Shown here in pieces: positions 17,373-25,788 of a DNA stretch of 64,000 nucleotides. The notes beneath the pieces were generated by a model. It made no database searches. It was not told where the DNA came from and saw only the letters and a program-made list of their open reading frames with translations. Positions within the stretch are counted from its first letter, which is position 1. Each line of letters begins with the position of its first letter. The position numbers and the translations under genes were made by a program. The stretch covers positions 1,984,001 through 2,048,000 of the forward strand of contig OZ252020.1 in assembly GCA_965247505.1 (NCBI GenBank). The letters run 5' to 3'. The stretch comes from CAIYRG01 sp965247505 (GTDB taxonomy: Bacteria; Pseudomonadota; Alphaproteobacteria; Micropepsales; Micropepsaceae).

Positions 17373-19265
17373 TTATTTTCCGCCTGAACTTAGCTTACTC
17401 GCTGCTTGGAAATGACTTAACGATAAGGCTGCGGCACAAATGACGGCGCCCATGGCGGGAAACATCCAGCCCGGCGCGATAAATAGAACCCCGGACACCA
17501 CCATCAAGATGCGCGCCACGAGGTTTAGCCGCACCAGCGCGAAGCCCTGTACTCCGGTGGCCAAGATAATCGCACCGATCGCAGCGGTGGCAAAGGCCTG
17601 CGCGATATTGAGAGGGCCGCTCTGCAGTAAAAGGCCATCGTTCAAAACAAATGCAAAAGGAACAAGAAATGAGGCGATGCCGAGTTTCATCGCTTCCCAA
17701 CCGGTCTCCCAAACCTTGGCGCCTGAAAAGCCGATGACGACATAGACGGCAATGCATACTGGCGGAGTAAAAAAGGAAGCCAGACCCCAATACACAATAA
17801 AAAGATGCGCGGCGAGAATCGGCACGCCGATTCCAACAAGGGCCGGCGCCATCAGCGTGGCCAGGGTGACGTAAGCCGGAATCGAATCCAGGCCCATGCC
17901 GATAATCAGGCTTGCGACACCAATCAGAAGCAGCGCCACCAGAAGATCGCCGCCGGAAATATCAATCAGAAAGCGCGAAAGCTTAATGCCGACACCGCTC
18001 AGCTCGAGCGAGCCCACCATCAGCCCGACAGCTGCCGTGATGATTGCTATTGTAAACCAGCGCATTACCGCGTCATGCGAGAGCTCTCCAAACTTTTGGA
18101 AAGTGATCCATTCGTCGCGATCGCGGCTCAGATAGCTACTCGCGATGGCAATGAGTGTGGCATAGATGCCGGCAAGCCCTGGGGGATAGGCCATGCCGAA
18201 CAGGAAATAGATGAGCGCGCAAAAGGGTATGAGGTGACGCCAGCCCCGCGCAAAGACTTGCACAAAACCTTGCATGCGTTCGGCAGGAATGGCGACAAGA
18301 TTGTCCCGGCGCGCCCGAAAATGCACAGACGCGAAAACGATCAGAAAATAAATGATAGCGGGAAGCATCGCGGCCAGCGCGATTTCGGCATAGCTTCTGC
18401 CGATCCATTCCGCCATGACAAAAGCGATTGCTCCCATCACCGGTGGAAGGATTTGCCCGCCCGTCGAAGCGACCACTTCCACCGCACCGGCAAAGGCCGG
18501 CGAATAGCCGACAGATCTCATCATCGGAACCGTGAATGCGCCGGTCGTTGCCGCATTGCTTGTTGGCGATCCTGAAATCGAGCCAAATATAGCACTGGCA
18601 ACGACGGACGCTTTGGCTGGCCCGCCGCGGCTGCGCCCGGTGAGCGCCAGAGCAAGATCGATGACCCAACGCCCCGCTCCGCTCGCCTGCATGACCGCGC
18701 CGAACACGACGAAGACGAAGACAATAGTGGTCGCAATTTTTAACGGCAGCCCAAAAATTCCGCCCTCTCCGATATAGGCGGAATACATGATGCGATCGAG
18801 ATCATAGCCCAGTCCAAAGAGCAGGCCCGGCAAATAGGGCTGGAACGCCGTCATCGCGACCATGGCAAGGATGAGAAGCGGAAGAATGATTCCGGTCGTG
18901 CGCCGCGTGGCTTCCAAAAGTGCAATGCTCAAAGCCAGCGCAAGCACGATGCCGAAACTGTCGAGGAAGCCGAAGAGGCTATAATCCTCAATCGACTCGA
19001 AAAAGAAGATTACATATCCGTTGGCCGCAAGAATCGCGAGTATGAAAGGGATGTCGCACCAATTGAGACGCGCGTTCTCCCGCCGTTCGCTGCCCCGGAT
19101 CGGAACGAACAAAAAAACGATCATGCTGGCAAGCGTCAGAGATATCGCGCTGTGGATTTGCGGCGGGAGGAAAAATCCGAAAAGCGTGAAGACCTGCCCC
19201 ACGGCCAGTAGGTGGTAGATAACCGTCAGCGTTGCCAGCCATGTCGCGAGCCGGTGCCTATGCAT
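17373..19265 (-). CDS. TRAP transporter fused permease (DctQM-type, TAXI system)
   Basis: A 630-residue polytopic membrane protein combining the small four-helix and large twelve-helix TRAP subunits, as is usual for TAXI-type TRAP systems. Typical stretches are ASAIFGSISGSPTSNAATTGAFTV and VEVVASTGGQILPPVMGAIAFVMAEW in the first large-subunit repeat, with the equivalent second-repeat segment IGMGLDSIPAYVTLATLMAPALV. Uptake is driven by sodium or proton gradients with a periplasmic binding protein. The gene for that protein lies 50 bases upstream. TAXI substrates are usually carboxylates or amino acids; the ligand here is not known, though a hydroxylated aromatic acid would fit the neighbours. 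Confidence 0.93.
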   Translation of the reverse strand: MHRHRLATWLATLTVIYHLLAVGQVFTLFGFFLPPQIHSAISLTLASMIVFLFVPIRGSERRENARLNWCDIPFILAILAANGYVIFFFESIEDYSLFGFLDSFGIVLALALSIALLEATRRTTGIILPLLILAMVAMTAFQPYLPGLLFGLGYDLDRIMYSAYIGEGGIFGLPLKIATTIVFVFVVFGAVMQASGAGRWVIDLALALTGRSRGGPAKASVVASAIFGSISGSPTSNAATTGAFTVPMMRSVGYSPAFAGAVEVVASTGGQILPPVMGAIAFVMAEWIGRSYAEIALAAMLPAIIYFLIVFASVHFRARRDNLVAIPAERMQGFVQVFARGWRHLIPFCALIYFLFGMAYPPGLAGIYATLIAIASSYLSRDRDEWITFQKFGELSHDAVMRWFTIAIITAAVGLMVGSLELSGVGIKLSRFLIDISGGDLLVALLLIGVASLIIGMGLDSIPAYVTLATLMAPALVGIGVPILAAHLFIVYWGLASFFTPPVCIAVYVVIGFSGAKVWETGWEAMKLGIASFLVPFAFVLNDGLLLQSGPLNIAQAFATAAIGAIILATGVQGFALVRLNLVARILMVVSGVLFIAPGWMFPAMGAVICAAALSLSHFQAASKLSSGGK

Positions 19266-19315
19266 GAGAAATTACGCGCATCCCATTACGTAATACCACC
19301 ATATGGCTCGTTGCT

Positions 19316-20347
19316 TTAAGGCTGCTGCGCGCCAAGCAGATTATTCTGCAAATTCTCCATTTCATCGTTCCAGACGCCGATTTCCCGATAATATCTTATT
19401 GCCCCGGGATGATAGGGTATGCGTGGTTCGCGAAGCGCGTTCTCGACGGTCCATGCCGCTGCAGACGAAAAATAGGTTGTAAATTCGTCGTAGTTTTCAC
19501 GAATCGTCTTGATCGTCCGATAGACAATATCGTCTGACATGCCTTCATCAGAAACGAAATAGACGTTTAGGCCCAATGCTATGAGGTCTTGTGTCTGTCC
19601 GGGAAAACTTCCCGCAGGGATGACGTCTTTTAGGAAGATTGCCGGCAAGTCGTCCATCATCGACGTTACCGTCGCATCGTCGAGATAAAGAAAGTCCACG
19701 ATCTCGTCGCGGAACAAGCCCTGCAGGGCCGGCTGATCGATGCTCCCCGGCATCACCGCGCCGGCAACCGTTCCGGCGCGCAAGGCTTCCTCGACTTGCG
19801 TCGTGTCGACCGTTCCGACAAAGCGCACATCATTGGGTGCAATCTGCGAGACATTAAGAAGCGCGTTGCCGACTTCTTCGATTTCCGGCATCGCCCTCCG
19901 CCGCGCAATGATGGTCTTGCCACGCAGGCCATCGGGCGTGTCAATGTTCTCGCTTCTGCGCACCACAATAAAGCGATAAGTCGTGTGCCCCTGTGCAACT
20001 AGGCGCAGCGGCTGCGGCCCGGGAAACGGATCTGCCCCGCGGTACCCGTCATAGGCCGCAGACGCGTTTACGATGGCAAACTCGACCTTGTCCGCAGCCA
20101 AGCCGAATATATTGGCATGCGATCCCCCGATCGGTTCGGTCGTTGCGTTGATGGTTTCATATTTTGCGAGCAATTCGCCGATCGCCACGGCAAGAATATA
20201 GTAATCCGCCCCGATACTTGACGTGCCGATTCGAATCGCGTCTTGCGCAAACGCCGGACGCGCCGGCAGCGAGGTAACAATCATCGCCGCAATCGCGAAC
20301 CCGCAAAGCGTCCTGCAAATTCTCGCGCTCAACTTTTGGCGTCCCAT
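19316..20347 (-). CDS. TAXI family TRAP transporter solute-binding protein
   Basis: A 343-residue periplasmic binding protein with a cleavable signal peptide (IVTSLPARPAFAQ). The TAXI pattern includes IRIGTSSIGADYYILAVAIGELL, a GGSHANIFGLAADKVEFAIVNA ligand-loop region, LRGKTIIARRR and AGAVMPGSIDQPALQGL. It binds substrate outside the inner membrane and delivers it to the fused permease encoded directly downstream. Confidence 0.92.
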   Translation of the reverse strand: MGRQKLSARICRTLCGFAIAAMIVTSLPARPAFAQDAIRIGTSSIGADYYILAVAIGELLAKYETINATTEPIGGSHANIFGLAADKVEFAIVNASAAYDGYRGADPFPGPQPLRLVAQGHTTYRFIVVRRSENIDTPDGLRGKTIIARRRAMPEIEEVGNALLNVSQIAPNDVRFVGTVDTTQVEEALRAGTVAGAVMPGSIDQPALQGLFRDEIVDFLYLDDATVTSMMDDLPAIFLKDVIPAGSFPGQTQDLIALGLNVYFVSDEGMSDDIVYRTIKTIRENYDEFTTYFSSAAAWTVENALREPRIPYHPGAIRYYREIGVWNDEMENLQNNLLGAQQP

Positions 20348-20416
20348 TTCATATTTTTCGTTGGACCGCGCGCGGCGATATCCATCCGTAATAGGATACG
20401 GAGTATGCCTTGCCCG

Positions 20417-21874
20417 TCAGTCACCCGTCACTTCGAAAGCAAAGTGGAAGGCCGGCAAATCATCGCCCGGATGATCGGCTGCATAGGTGAGTTGCGGAAT
20501 TTTGAAATTATTCGGGTTGATCTCCACGCCCTTATAGATGCCGGGATAGAGGTCGATAAAATGCCAGCCCGGCGTACCGGTGGCTTGTACGAAAATCTCC
20601 AAATCGCCCTGGCTGTTGAAGGCGCAGGCATAGCCGACATAGGCGTTGTCATAAACGAGATGCATAATGTTGGACGTCTCGGTCCAGCCGACGCCTTTTA
20701 AATGCAGCGTTATGGTGGTGCCCACCGGGCCCTGTTCTACATCGATAGGAAACGCGGTGGTTTTAATGAAATGCGTGCCAAGCTTCATGGTGCCGTTGTC
20801 GTCGATCCAAAGACCATGCGTGCCGCCAAGATCGTCGGGCGTTTCGAATTCGAACGCGATATCGCCGTTTGCATCAGCCACTGCTTCCGCGACCGGAATG
20901 GAGGTCTCCTCCCAACCCAAACCGGTCATTCTATTGCCGATTACGCGAGTCCAACTGAGAGTGTAAGTCTGGCCCGCCTGCAAGCCGTCCGTGGCAACCG
21001 CGACAGTTTCGCCGACGCCGGAGAAGCGTGGGGTGGATTCAATTTCGCCATCATAAGGCGCAAGACGCACATCGGTTTGTGCCTGCGCTTGCGCTGTGGG
21101 GGGCAATATTGGATCACCGGGTGTGATCGCAAACGGAATAACAAAGCGCGGGCGGTCGGGTTCGGGGCTTTGCTGCATGTTGCGATAAGGGAAGGTGTAT
21201 TGTCCGTGCAGCACTTCGATGATGTGATCGCCGACATGACCGGTCGCCGGGACCGTGAAGCTGGCCGAGCCATGTGTCGTCACCGCAGACAGCCAGCCGG
21301 TATATTTATTGTCGTAAAGTAGATCCCAGGAGCTGTGTAAATCGCGCCAGCCGATTCCGGTGACTTCGACATTAATTGGTGTGCCCAGCGGTCCGCTTTT
21401 CGGGAAAATCTCCACCGCCATGTCGATCGAATAGCCGACTTGGGTCAGCAGACGATCGCCTTGCTGCAAAACGATGTCATGCCCGAAGCCAAAATCTTCC
21501 GGGGTCTCAAAGCTTGCCTCCAGCCGGCCATCTGCATCGCTTCGAACAATTCCCATCTCATAGGCGATTGGAACATATTCGCGGCCGTGATATTCGGCCT
21601 CGGTGACGTTCCATTGTCCGTTCATGGTGCGCCAGATCAGCTGAAATTCCTGATTGGGCGGAAGCGCTTCGGCGCTCACCGTGAACGGCGTGCCGGCTAT
21701 ACCGTGGAGAGGTGCCACGCGCATCCTGCCGACATAACCGTCGCGCGCCGCGAAGACTTCGACTTCAGGCCCAAATGCGGTGGCAGGCGCTGCGCTAAGC
21801 GGCTGCGCGCACAACAGCGCTATCGCAAAAACCGCAATGCCCGAGTCTATTAGCGGCCCATAGCGAAATGTCAT
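20417..21874 (-). CDS. Secreted repeat protein of unknown function
   Basis: A 485-residue protein with a signal peptide (IALLCAQPLSAAP). It has two halves of related sequence: each contains a Gly-rich FTVSAEALPPNQEF- or VATDGLQAGQTY-type strand, a FETPEDFGFGHDI/FETPDDLGGTHGL segment, and G-x-x-GTPINVEVTGIGW/GTTITLHLKGVGW followed by LLYDNKYTGW/LVYDNAYVGY. The repeats look like IPT/TIG- or Ig-like beta modules. It could be a periplasmic binding or carrier protein. It lies in the same minus-strand series as the TRAP genes. No catalytic motif was seen and no function is proposed. Confidence 0.75.
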   Translation of the reverse strand: MTFRYGPLIDSGIAVFAIALLCAQPLSAAPATAFGPEVEVFAARDGYVGRMRVAPLHGIAGTPFTVSAEALPPNQEFQLIWRTMNGQWNVTEAEYHGREYVPIAYEMGIVRSDADGRLEASFETPEDFGFGHDIVLQQGDRLLTQVGYSIDMAVEIFPKSGPLGTPINVEVTGIGWRDLHSSWDLLYDNKYTGWLSAVTTHGSASFTVPATGHVGDHIIEVLHGQYTFPYRNMQQSPEPDRPRFVIPFAITPGDPILPPTAQAQAQTDVRLAPYDGEIESTPRFSGVGETVAVATDGLQAGQTYTLSWTRVIGNRMTGLGWEETSIPVAEAVADANGDIAFEFETPDDLGGTHGLWIDDNGTMKLGTHFIKTTAFPIDVEQGPVGTTITLHLKGVGWTETSNIMHLVYDNAYVGYACAFNSQGDLEIFVQATGTPGWHFIDLYPGIYKGVEINPNNFKIPQLTYAADHPGDDLPAFHFAFEVTGD

Positions 21875-21905
21875 TGGACCTCTCCCGTCAAATGTAGGCT
21901 TGCGC

Positions 21906-22412
21906 TTAAGGGGTAGCGTCCGCCATCTGCGGCTCGCCCTCGATGACGGTGAGTTGCGTCGCCGGCCGGGTGAACGGCTCCCAGGTCACGACGCTCCCAT
22001 CTTCCATCGTGGCGTGAACTTCGTAGCCAAGCGATCCTGTTGGGAAGTCGTCGGGCACCGTCCAAAACACCGACCAGAAAGCATCGGTCGCCGGGTTTCC
22101 ATGGGTGCGGTACTCCGTTTCTAGTCTCTGGCCATCGCCTAACACGACTTCAAGGCCGCGTAACACCTCGTCGGTGGCCACGTCGCCGCTCGGCAGAATT
22201 GCACGAATACGCCACGCGACTGCTTCGCCGCGGGTATAGCGGTTTTGCAGCACGCAGAACGGACCCTGTTGCCCGTCCAAGCGGTGAAGGACGATGTCGC
22301 CTTCGAAGAACAGCTTGCCGGCTGGCTCGGTGCGCGACTGCGCGAAAGCGCTGCCCGAGAATCCTGTGAGGGCGATAGACAATGCGATGGCTGAGAGCGT
22401 AACGGATTTCAT
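21906..22412 (-). CDS. Secreted small protein of unknown function
   Basis: A 168-residue exported protein with a clear signal peptide (ALTGFSGSAFAQS), probably periplasmic. The mature part is beta-rich, with CVLQNRYTRGEAVAWRIRA and VLGDGQRLETEYRTHG segments that recall one repeat of the larger secreted protein encoded 31 bases downstream. Start taken at the ATG at 22410-22412, with AAAGGGG upstream; a longer frame to 22511 has no signal peptide. The two neighbouring secreted proteins may act together. No known domain is recognised with confidence. Confidence 0.72.
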   Translation of the reverse strand: MKSVTLSAIALSIALTGFSGSAFAQSRTEPAGKLFFEGDIVLHRLDGQQGPFCVLQNRYTRGEAVAWRIRAILPSGDVATDEVLRGLEVVLGDGQRLETEYRTHGNPATDAFWSVFWTVPDDFPTGSLGYEVHATMEDGSVVTWEPFTRPATQLTVIEGEPQMADATP

Positions 22413-22620
22413 GGGTGTCCCCTTTGCTGATCCCACAGGCGGGCGCCTAGATGGCTGGTTGCCGAGATCATACAGGCTTCCAGGCTCGTCTGCAAAGGCC
22501 CCAAATTTCAAATAATGCTGATCGCTGGAGCTGACCGACCGAGCCGCTCATAACCGGCTTTTACCCTTAGATTTGACGGGTTTTCGCCTGACCTTCGTGA
22601 ACTAGAACTCGATAGGCCTC

Positions 22621-23544
22621 TCAGCGCTCGTTGGCGAGCAGGTCGAGATAGCGCTGCTCGAATACCGCTAAGGCGCGTTCCCAGCCCTCCGGATCGATGA
22701 AAGGATTTTCGGCCGCGCCGGCGGCTCGCTGGGCGAGCTTGTCTTCGACCCAGAACCAATAGCCATGGCCGCCCAAATAGACATCGACTTCAATGGCTTT
22801 CAGCTTGGCAAAAGTGCCGGCAAAATCATCCGCCATTTCCGGATATTTGGGGTGCCCGATAAGGGGCAGCGCATTGTTCGCAATGTTGGTCCCGCAGAAG
22901 AAAATCACGTCATATTCAACGCCGTTTTCTTCCGCCGTCATCGTCCATGTGGTGCAGCCCTTGGTGTGGCCCGGCGTAGCATGGGCAGTCAAAACCGTAT
23001 CGCCAAGGCGAAGTTCATCGCCATCGGCGATGCCACGATCGACCGTCACCGGCCGCCATTGCTGCTCGCCATCACTGCGAAAGTCGGTGACACCTCCGTC
23101 CTGCAATACACCGACATCGCGCGCTCCGGCAATAATCTCTGCGCCGGATAATTCCTGCAACCGCCCAAATCCCGCGACGTGATCGCCATGCGCGTGGCTT
23201 CCAACAAGATAGCGAACGTCTTCGATGCGAAATCCGAGCTCTTCGATATTGGCTTGAATCTTCGGAACCGATTCCTCAAAGGCCCCATCGATCAAAATAT
23301 GTCCTTCGTCAGTGGTGATGAGATAGTTGGTGAGGTGAAGCGTTTCACCCACCACATAGATATTGTCCATGATTTGAAAAGGTCCGGACGGTTGGGTGCG
23401 GTAGGGCGAATCATCGGGCGGGGAGATCGGCGCTTGCGCACTTGCCATTTGCGCGGACGCTAGGAGCAGCGCGAGCGTTGCCGCAATTGTTGCTATGCCT
23501 ATGTGATGGGACCCCACCGACTGAATTTGTTTTCTCGAATGCAT
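22621..23544 (-). CDS. Metallo-beta-lactamase fold hydrolase, subclass B3-like
   Basis: A 307-residue exported MBL-fold protein with a signal peptide (ALLLASAQMASAQA). It keeps the zinc site pattern of subclass B3 enzymes: GSHAHGDHVAGF (His-x-His-x-Asp-His), ATPGHTKGCTTW (third His) and a His in LGGHGYWFWVEDK. The B3-type C-terminal helix ENPFIDPEGWERAL is also present. B3 enzymes hydrolyse penicillins, cephalosporins and carbapenems, but many environmental members prefer other substrates such as lactones. Start at the ATG 23542-23544 with GGTGGAG upstream. It lies between a DsbA-like gene and secreted proteins of unknown function, so its job may not be drug resistance. Confidence 0.85.
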   Translation of the reverse strand: MHSRKQIQSVGSHHIGIATIAATLALLLASAQMASAQAPISPPDDSPYRTQPSGPFQIMDNIYVVGETLHLTNYLITTDEGHILIDGAFEESVPKIQANIEELGFRIEDVRYLVGSHAHGDHVAGFGRLQELSGAEIIAGARDVGVLQDGGVTDFRSDGEQQWRPVTVDRGIADGDELRLGDTVLTAHATPGHTKGCTTWTMTAEENGVEYDVIFFCGTNIANNALPLIGHPKYPEMADDFAGTFAKLKAIEVDVYLGGHGYWFWVEDKLAQRAAGAAENPFIDPEGWERALAVFEQRYLDLLANER

Positions 23545-23694
23545 TTCTCCACCCTTCCCGTTTTCGCGGTCTGTTTGCTGCGAGATATTTTCTAAACCTA
23601 ACACTTTATCCTATCGGTGCGAGCTTCCTTTCGCAGTGAAAGGCACTATCGGCCAAGATTCTCGCCGATCAGCGGGCGAGAAGGCGCGGCCCAT

Positions 23695-24402
23695 CTATCG
23701 GGCGCGCGCCGCTGCGATGGTCGCAGGGAAATCGATCTCGGCCGATGGCTGATTAATCATCCGGTCGTTGACGAAATAGGTCGGTGTCGAGTAAACGCGA
23801 AGCGCGCGCGCCAAGTTGAAGTTTTCAATAATTTGGTCGGCGATCTCTGGCGCCTCCATGTCCTCGCGTAAGCGATCGACATCCAGCCCCACCTCCTCGG
23901 CGATCTCGAAAATGCGCGCCTCGGTCAATTGGCCCCGGAACTCCATCATCGCATTGTGGTAGCTCTCATACATGCCCTGGTTTCTGGACGCGAGGCCAGC
24001 TTTGCCCGCGATTAAAGAATCACGCGTTAGAACCGGAAAATCTTTCAGCACACGCCGCACGCCATCATCCTCTTGCATGAGCTGCCTTATCCGTGGATCG
24101 GCCGCTTTGCAGAACACGCAGGTGTAGTCGAAGAACTCCACCAGCGTGACGTCGCCCTCGGAATTTCCGATGATTGGCGTGTTCGGATCGCGCAATAAAT
24201 CATTGGCTCTGCTGGCAACCAACGCATCGGTTGCCGCTTCATGCTCCGCCTGCTGCTGGTTGGTATAGGCCGTAACGGCCTCGGCGATGCGCGCTTGTTC
24301 GACGTCCTCAGGCGACGGCGTATCCACCGTAAGCGCGTATAGAAGCGCCCCTGCCACCAAGCTAACACCGACGAGCGCGATACGCGGAAAAAGGGAGGCC
24401 AT
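23695..24402 (-). CDS. DsbA-family thiol oxidoreductase (thioredoxin fold)
   Basis: A 235-residue membrane-anchored or exported protein: an N-terminal hydrophobic segment (IALVGVSLVAGALLYAL), a helical linker, then a DsbA domain with active-site CVFC in FDYTCVFCKAAD. The cis-proline loop STPTYFVNDRMI is near the C-terminus. It resembles the Com1/BdbD-like group that introduces or repairs disulfide bonds outside the cytoplasm. Its closeness to several secreted protein genes fits a folding role. Start taken at the ATG at 24400-24402; a TTG at 24414 is the alternative. Confidence 0.88.
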   Translation of the reverse strand: MASLFPRIALVGVSLVAGALLYALTVDTPSPEDVEQARIAEAVTAYTNQQQAEHEAATDALVASRANDLLRDPNTPIIGNSEGDVTLVEFFDYTCVFCKAADPRIRQLMQEDDGVRRVLKDFPVLTRDSLIAGKAGLASRNQGMYESYHNAMMEFRGQLTEARIFEIAEEVGLDVDRLREDMEAPEIADQIIENFNLARALRVYSTPTYFVNDRMINQPSAEIDFPATIAAARAR

Positions 24403-24730
24403 AAATCGTTCCAATCCTTAATCTTTGGGATGCCCAAACCTAGCAAACGAGTGTCGAAGCGACAATTCGTCTTGCGACCGCCATCAAGAAAGCACCGCAA
24501 ACAAGAAAGCGTTACGGTGCGTAAAGGCGCATCTTAGCGCAAACCGCCGGCGGATTTGCCAGCCCAGAGCGCCGGTAAATGGTCAATACAGAGAAAATAT
24601 TGGCGCTATTCGCTTTTGTACCGGATCGAACGCGCTTATTCTGGGTCCGGACATGGCCGTCACAAATCGGCTGTTTGTGACCGGGCAGCGCGGTGATTTA
24701 CGGCCCGTTCAGACGAGTGGAGTGAACAAG
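24403..24730. other. Divergent intergenic region without a gene
   Basis: This gap separates the minus-strand DsbA-like series from a plus-strand secreted protein gene, so it should hold promoters in both directions. No gene or RNA was recognised. Its only clear structure is the inverted repeat at 24659-24681. Confidence 0.6.
24659..24681. promoter_or_regulatory. Perfect 8-bp inverted repeat upstream of a secreted protein gene
   Basis: GTCACAAA and TTTGTGAC flank a 7-base spacer, 50 bases before the start at 24731. The size and place suit an operator for a dimeric regulator or an mRNA hairpin; it is not followed by a T-run, so it is not a typical terminator. Confidence 0.4.
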
Positions 24731-25657
24731 ATGAGGGCTTCGAGAATGAATGCAACTAGCGCACTGGCGTTGAGCATAGCGTCCGCGCTGATATTTGCCT
24801 CGCTTTCCGGCGTTCAAGCCCAGAGCACCGAAGAGGGTCTGCTGGCCCCTGATTTTTTCGGAACTTGGACCCGCAAAGGCGATATTACCCCAACGGGCGA
24901 GAACGATCCGACAAGCCCCTCGACTTTTCAGGCGCCGCCCGATGGGCCGAGCACAATCGTCACCTCCGTGCCGCATTACGGACATTGCGATTTTCTTCCC
25001 CCGGGAATTCCCAATAGCGACCCTTGCCCGCCCGGCGTTACCGAAAGCCGGGAATCAAATGCCTGGATTGCCGACTATACCAATCCCATTTTGCTGCCCT
25101 GGACGCGCGAAGCCTTGAAAAAGAACTCGGACGGCGAAGCCGCAGGAATTTCGCATTTGTCGTTTCAACAGCATTGCAAGCCCTCCGGCGTCCCTCAAAT
25201 TCTCAACCTTCGTTATCAAGTGCAGTTTTTGCAAGGACCCGATCAGCTCACGATTCTCTACGAGAACAATTCGCAGATACGCCGCGTCTATATGAACCAA
25301 AAGCATCCCGAAAATGTGGAGCGCAGCTGGTACGGTCATTCTATTGGTCACTATGAAGGCGACACACTGGTGATTGACACCATCGGCCAAGTCGACTTCA
25401 CCGAGCTGGATCGTTTTGGAACATTGCACTCGGACGCGCTGCATGTGGTCGAACGCTATCGGATTTTAGATGACGGTATTTTAGAGGTAATCTTCACCGT
25501 AGAGGACCAAGGCGCATTCACGATGCCATGGCGAGGTGTCGCCAATTACATTCCGCAGGACATTTCGTTTCCGGAATTTATCTGTGCGGAAAACAATCGG
25601 GCAACCACCGCAGCTCAGGTCTTCGACGTTCCGCATGATTTGACGCCGGATTTCTAG
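24731..25657 (+). CDS. Secreted protein of unknown function, SWYGxSxGHYEGDTLV family (paralogue at 35.5 kb)
   Basis: A 308-residue exported protein (signal peptide ending at SGVQAQS). Its middle carries SWYGHSIGHYEGDTLVIDTIG, shared almost word for word with the protein at 35524-36372. Both also share an Arg-Arg-(V/I)-(Y/H) strand, a LHVVERYRILDDGILEV segment and a C-terminal CAENN. The shared motifs suggest a common fold, probably beta-rich and periplasmic. Families of this kind are common in sphingomonads and relatives but lack a known role. Start at the ATG 24731 with GGAG 8 bases upstream; an in-frame GTG lies at 24722. Confidence 0.8.
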   Translation: MRASRMNATSALALSIASALIFASLSGVQAQSTEEGLLAPDFFGTWTRKGDITPTGENDPTSPSTFQAPPDGPSTIVTSVPHYGHCDFLPPGIPNSDPCPPGVTESRESNAWIADYTNPILLPWTREALKKNSDGEAAGISHLSFQQHCKPSGVPQILNLRYQVQFLQGPDQLTILYENNSQIRRVYMNQKHPENVERSWYGHSIGHYEGDTLVIDTIGQVDFTELDRFGTLHSDALHVVERYRILDDGILEVIFTVEDQGAFTMPWRGVANYIPQDISFPEFICAENNRATTAAQVFDVPHDLTPDF

Positions 25658-25707
25658 TTCTTGCAGGCCAGGACTCCGCTATCCTCTGGCCGAGAGGATG
25701 ATTTTAG

Positions 25708-25788
25708 ATGGTGTCCGTCCGTCTCGCTAAAATTGAAGATGCCGAAGCTATCGCGCAGCTCACCGCGGATTTTCGCCGTCTCAGGTGA
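25708..25788 (+). pseudogene. Remnant of a GNAT acetyltransferase N-terminus
   Basis: A 26-codon frame, MVSVRLAKIEDAEAIAQL followed by TADFRRLR and a stop, looks like the first strand and helix of a GNAT N-acetyltransferase. The rest of the domain is absent, so this is at most a decayed fragment. The remainder of the gap to 25934 shows no gene. Confidence 0.35.
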
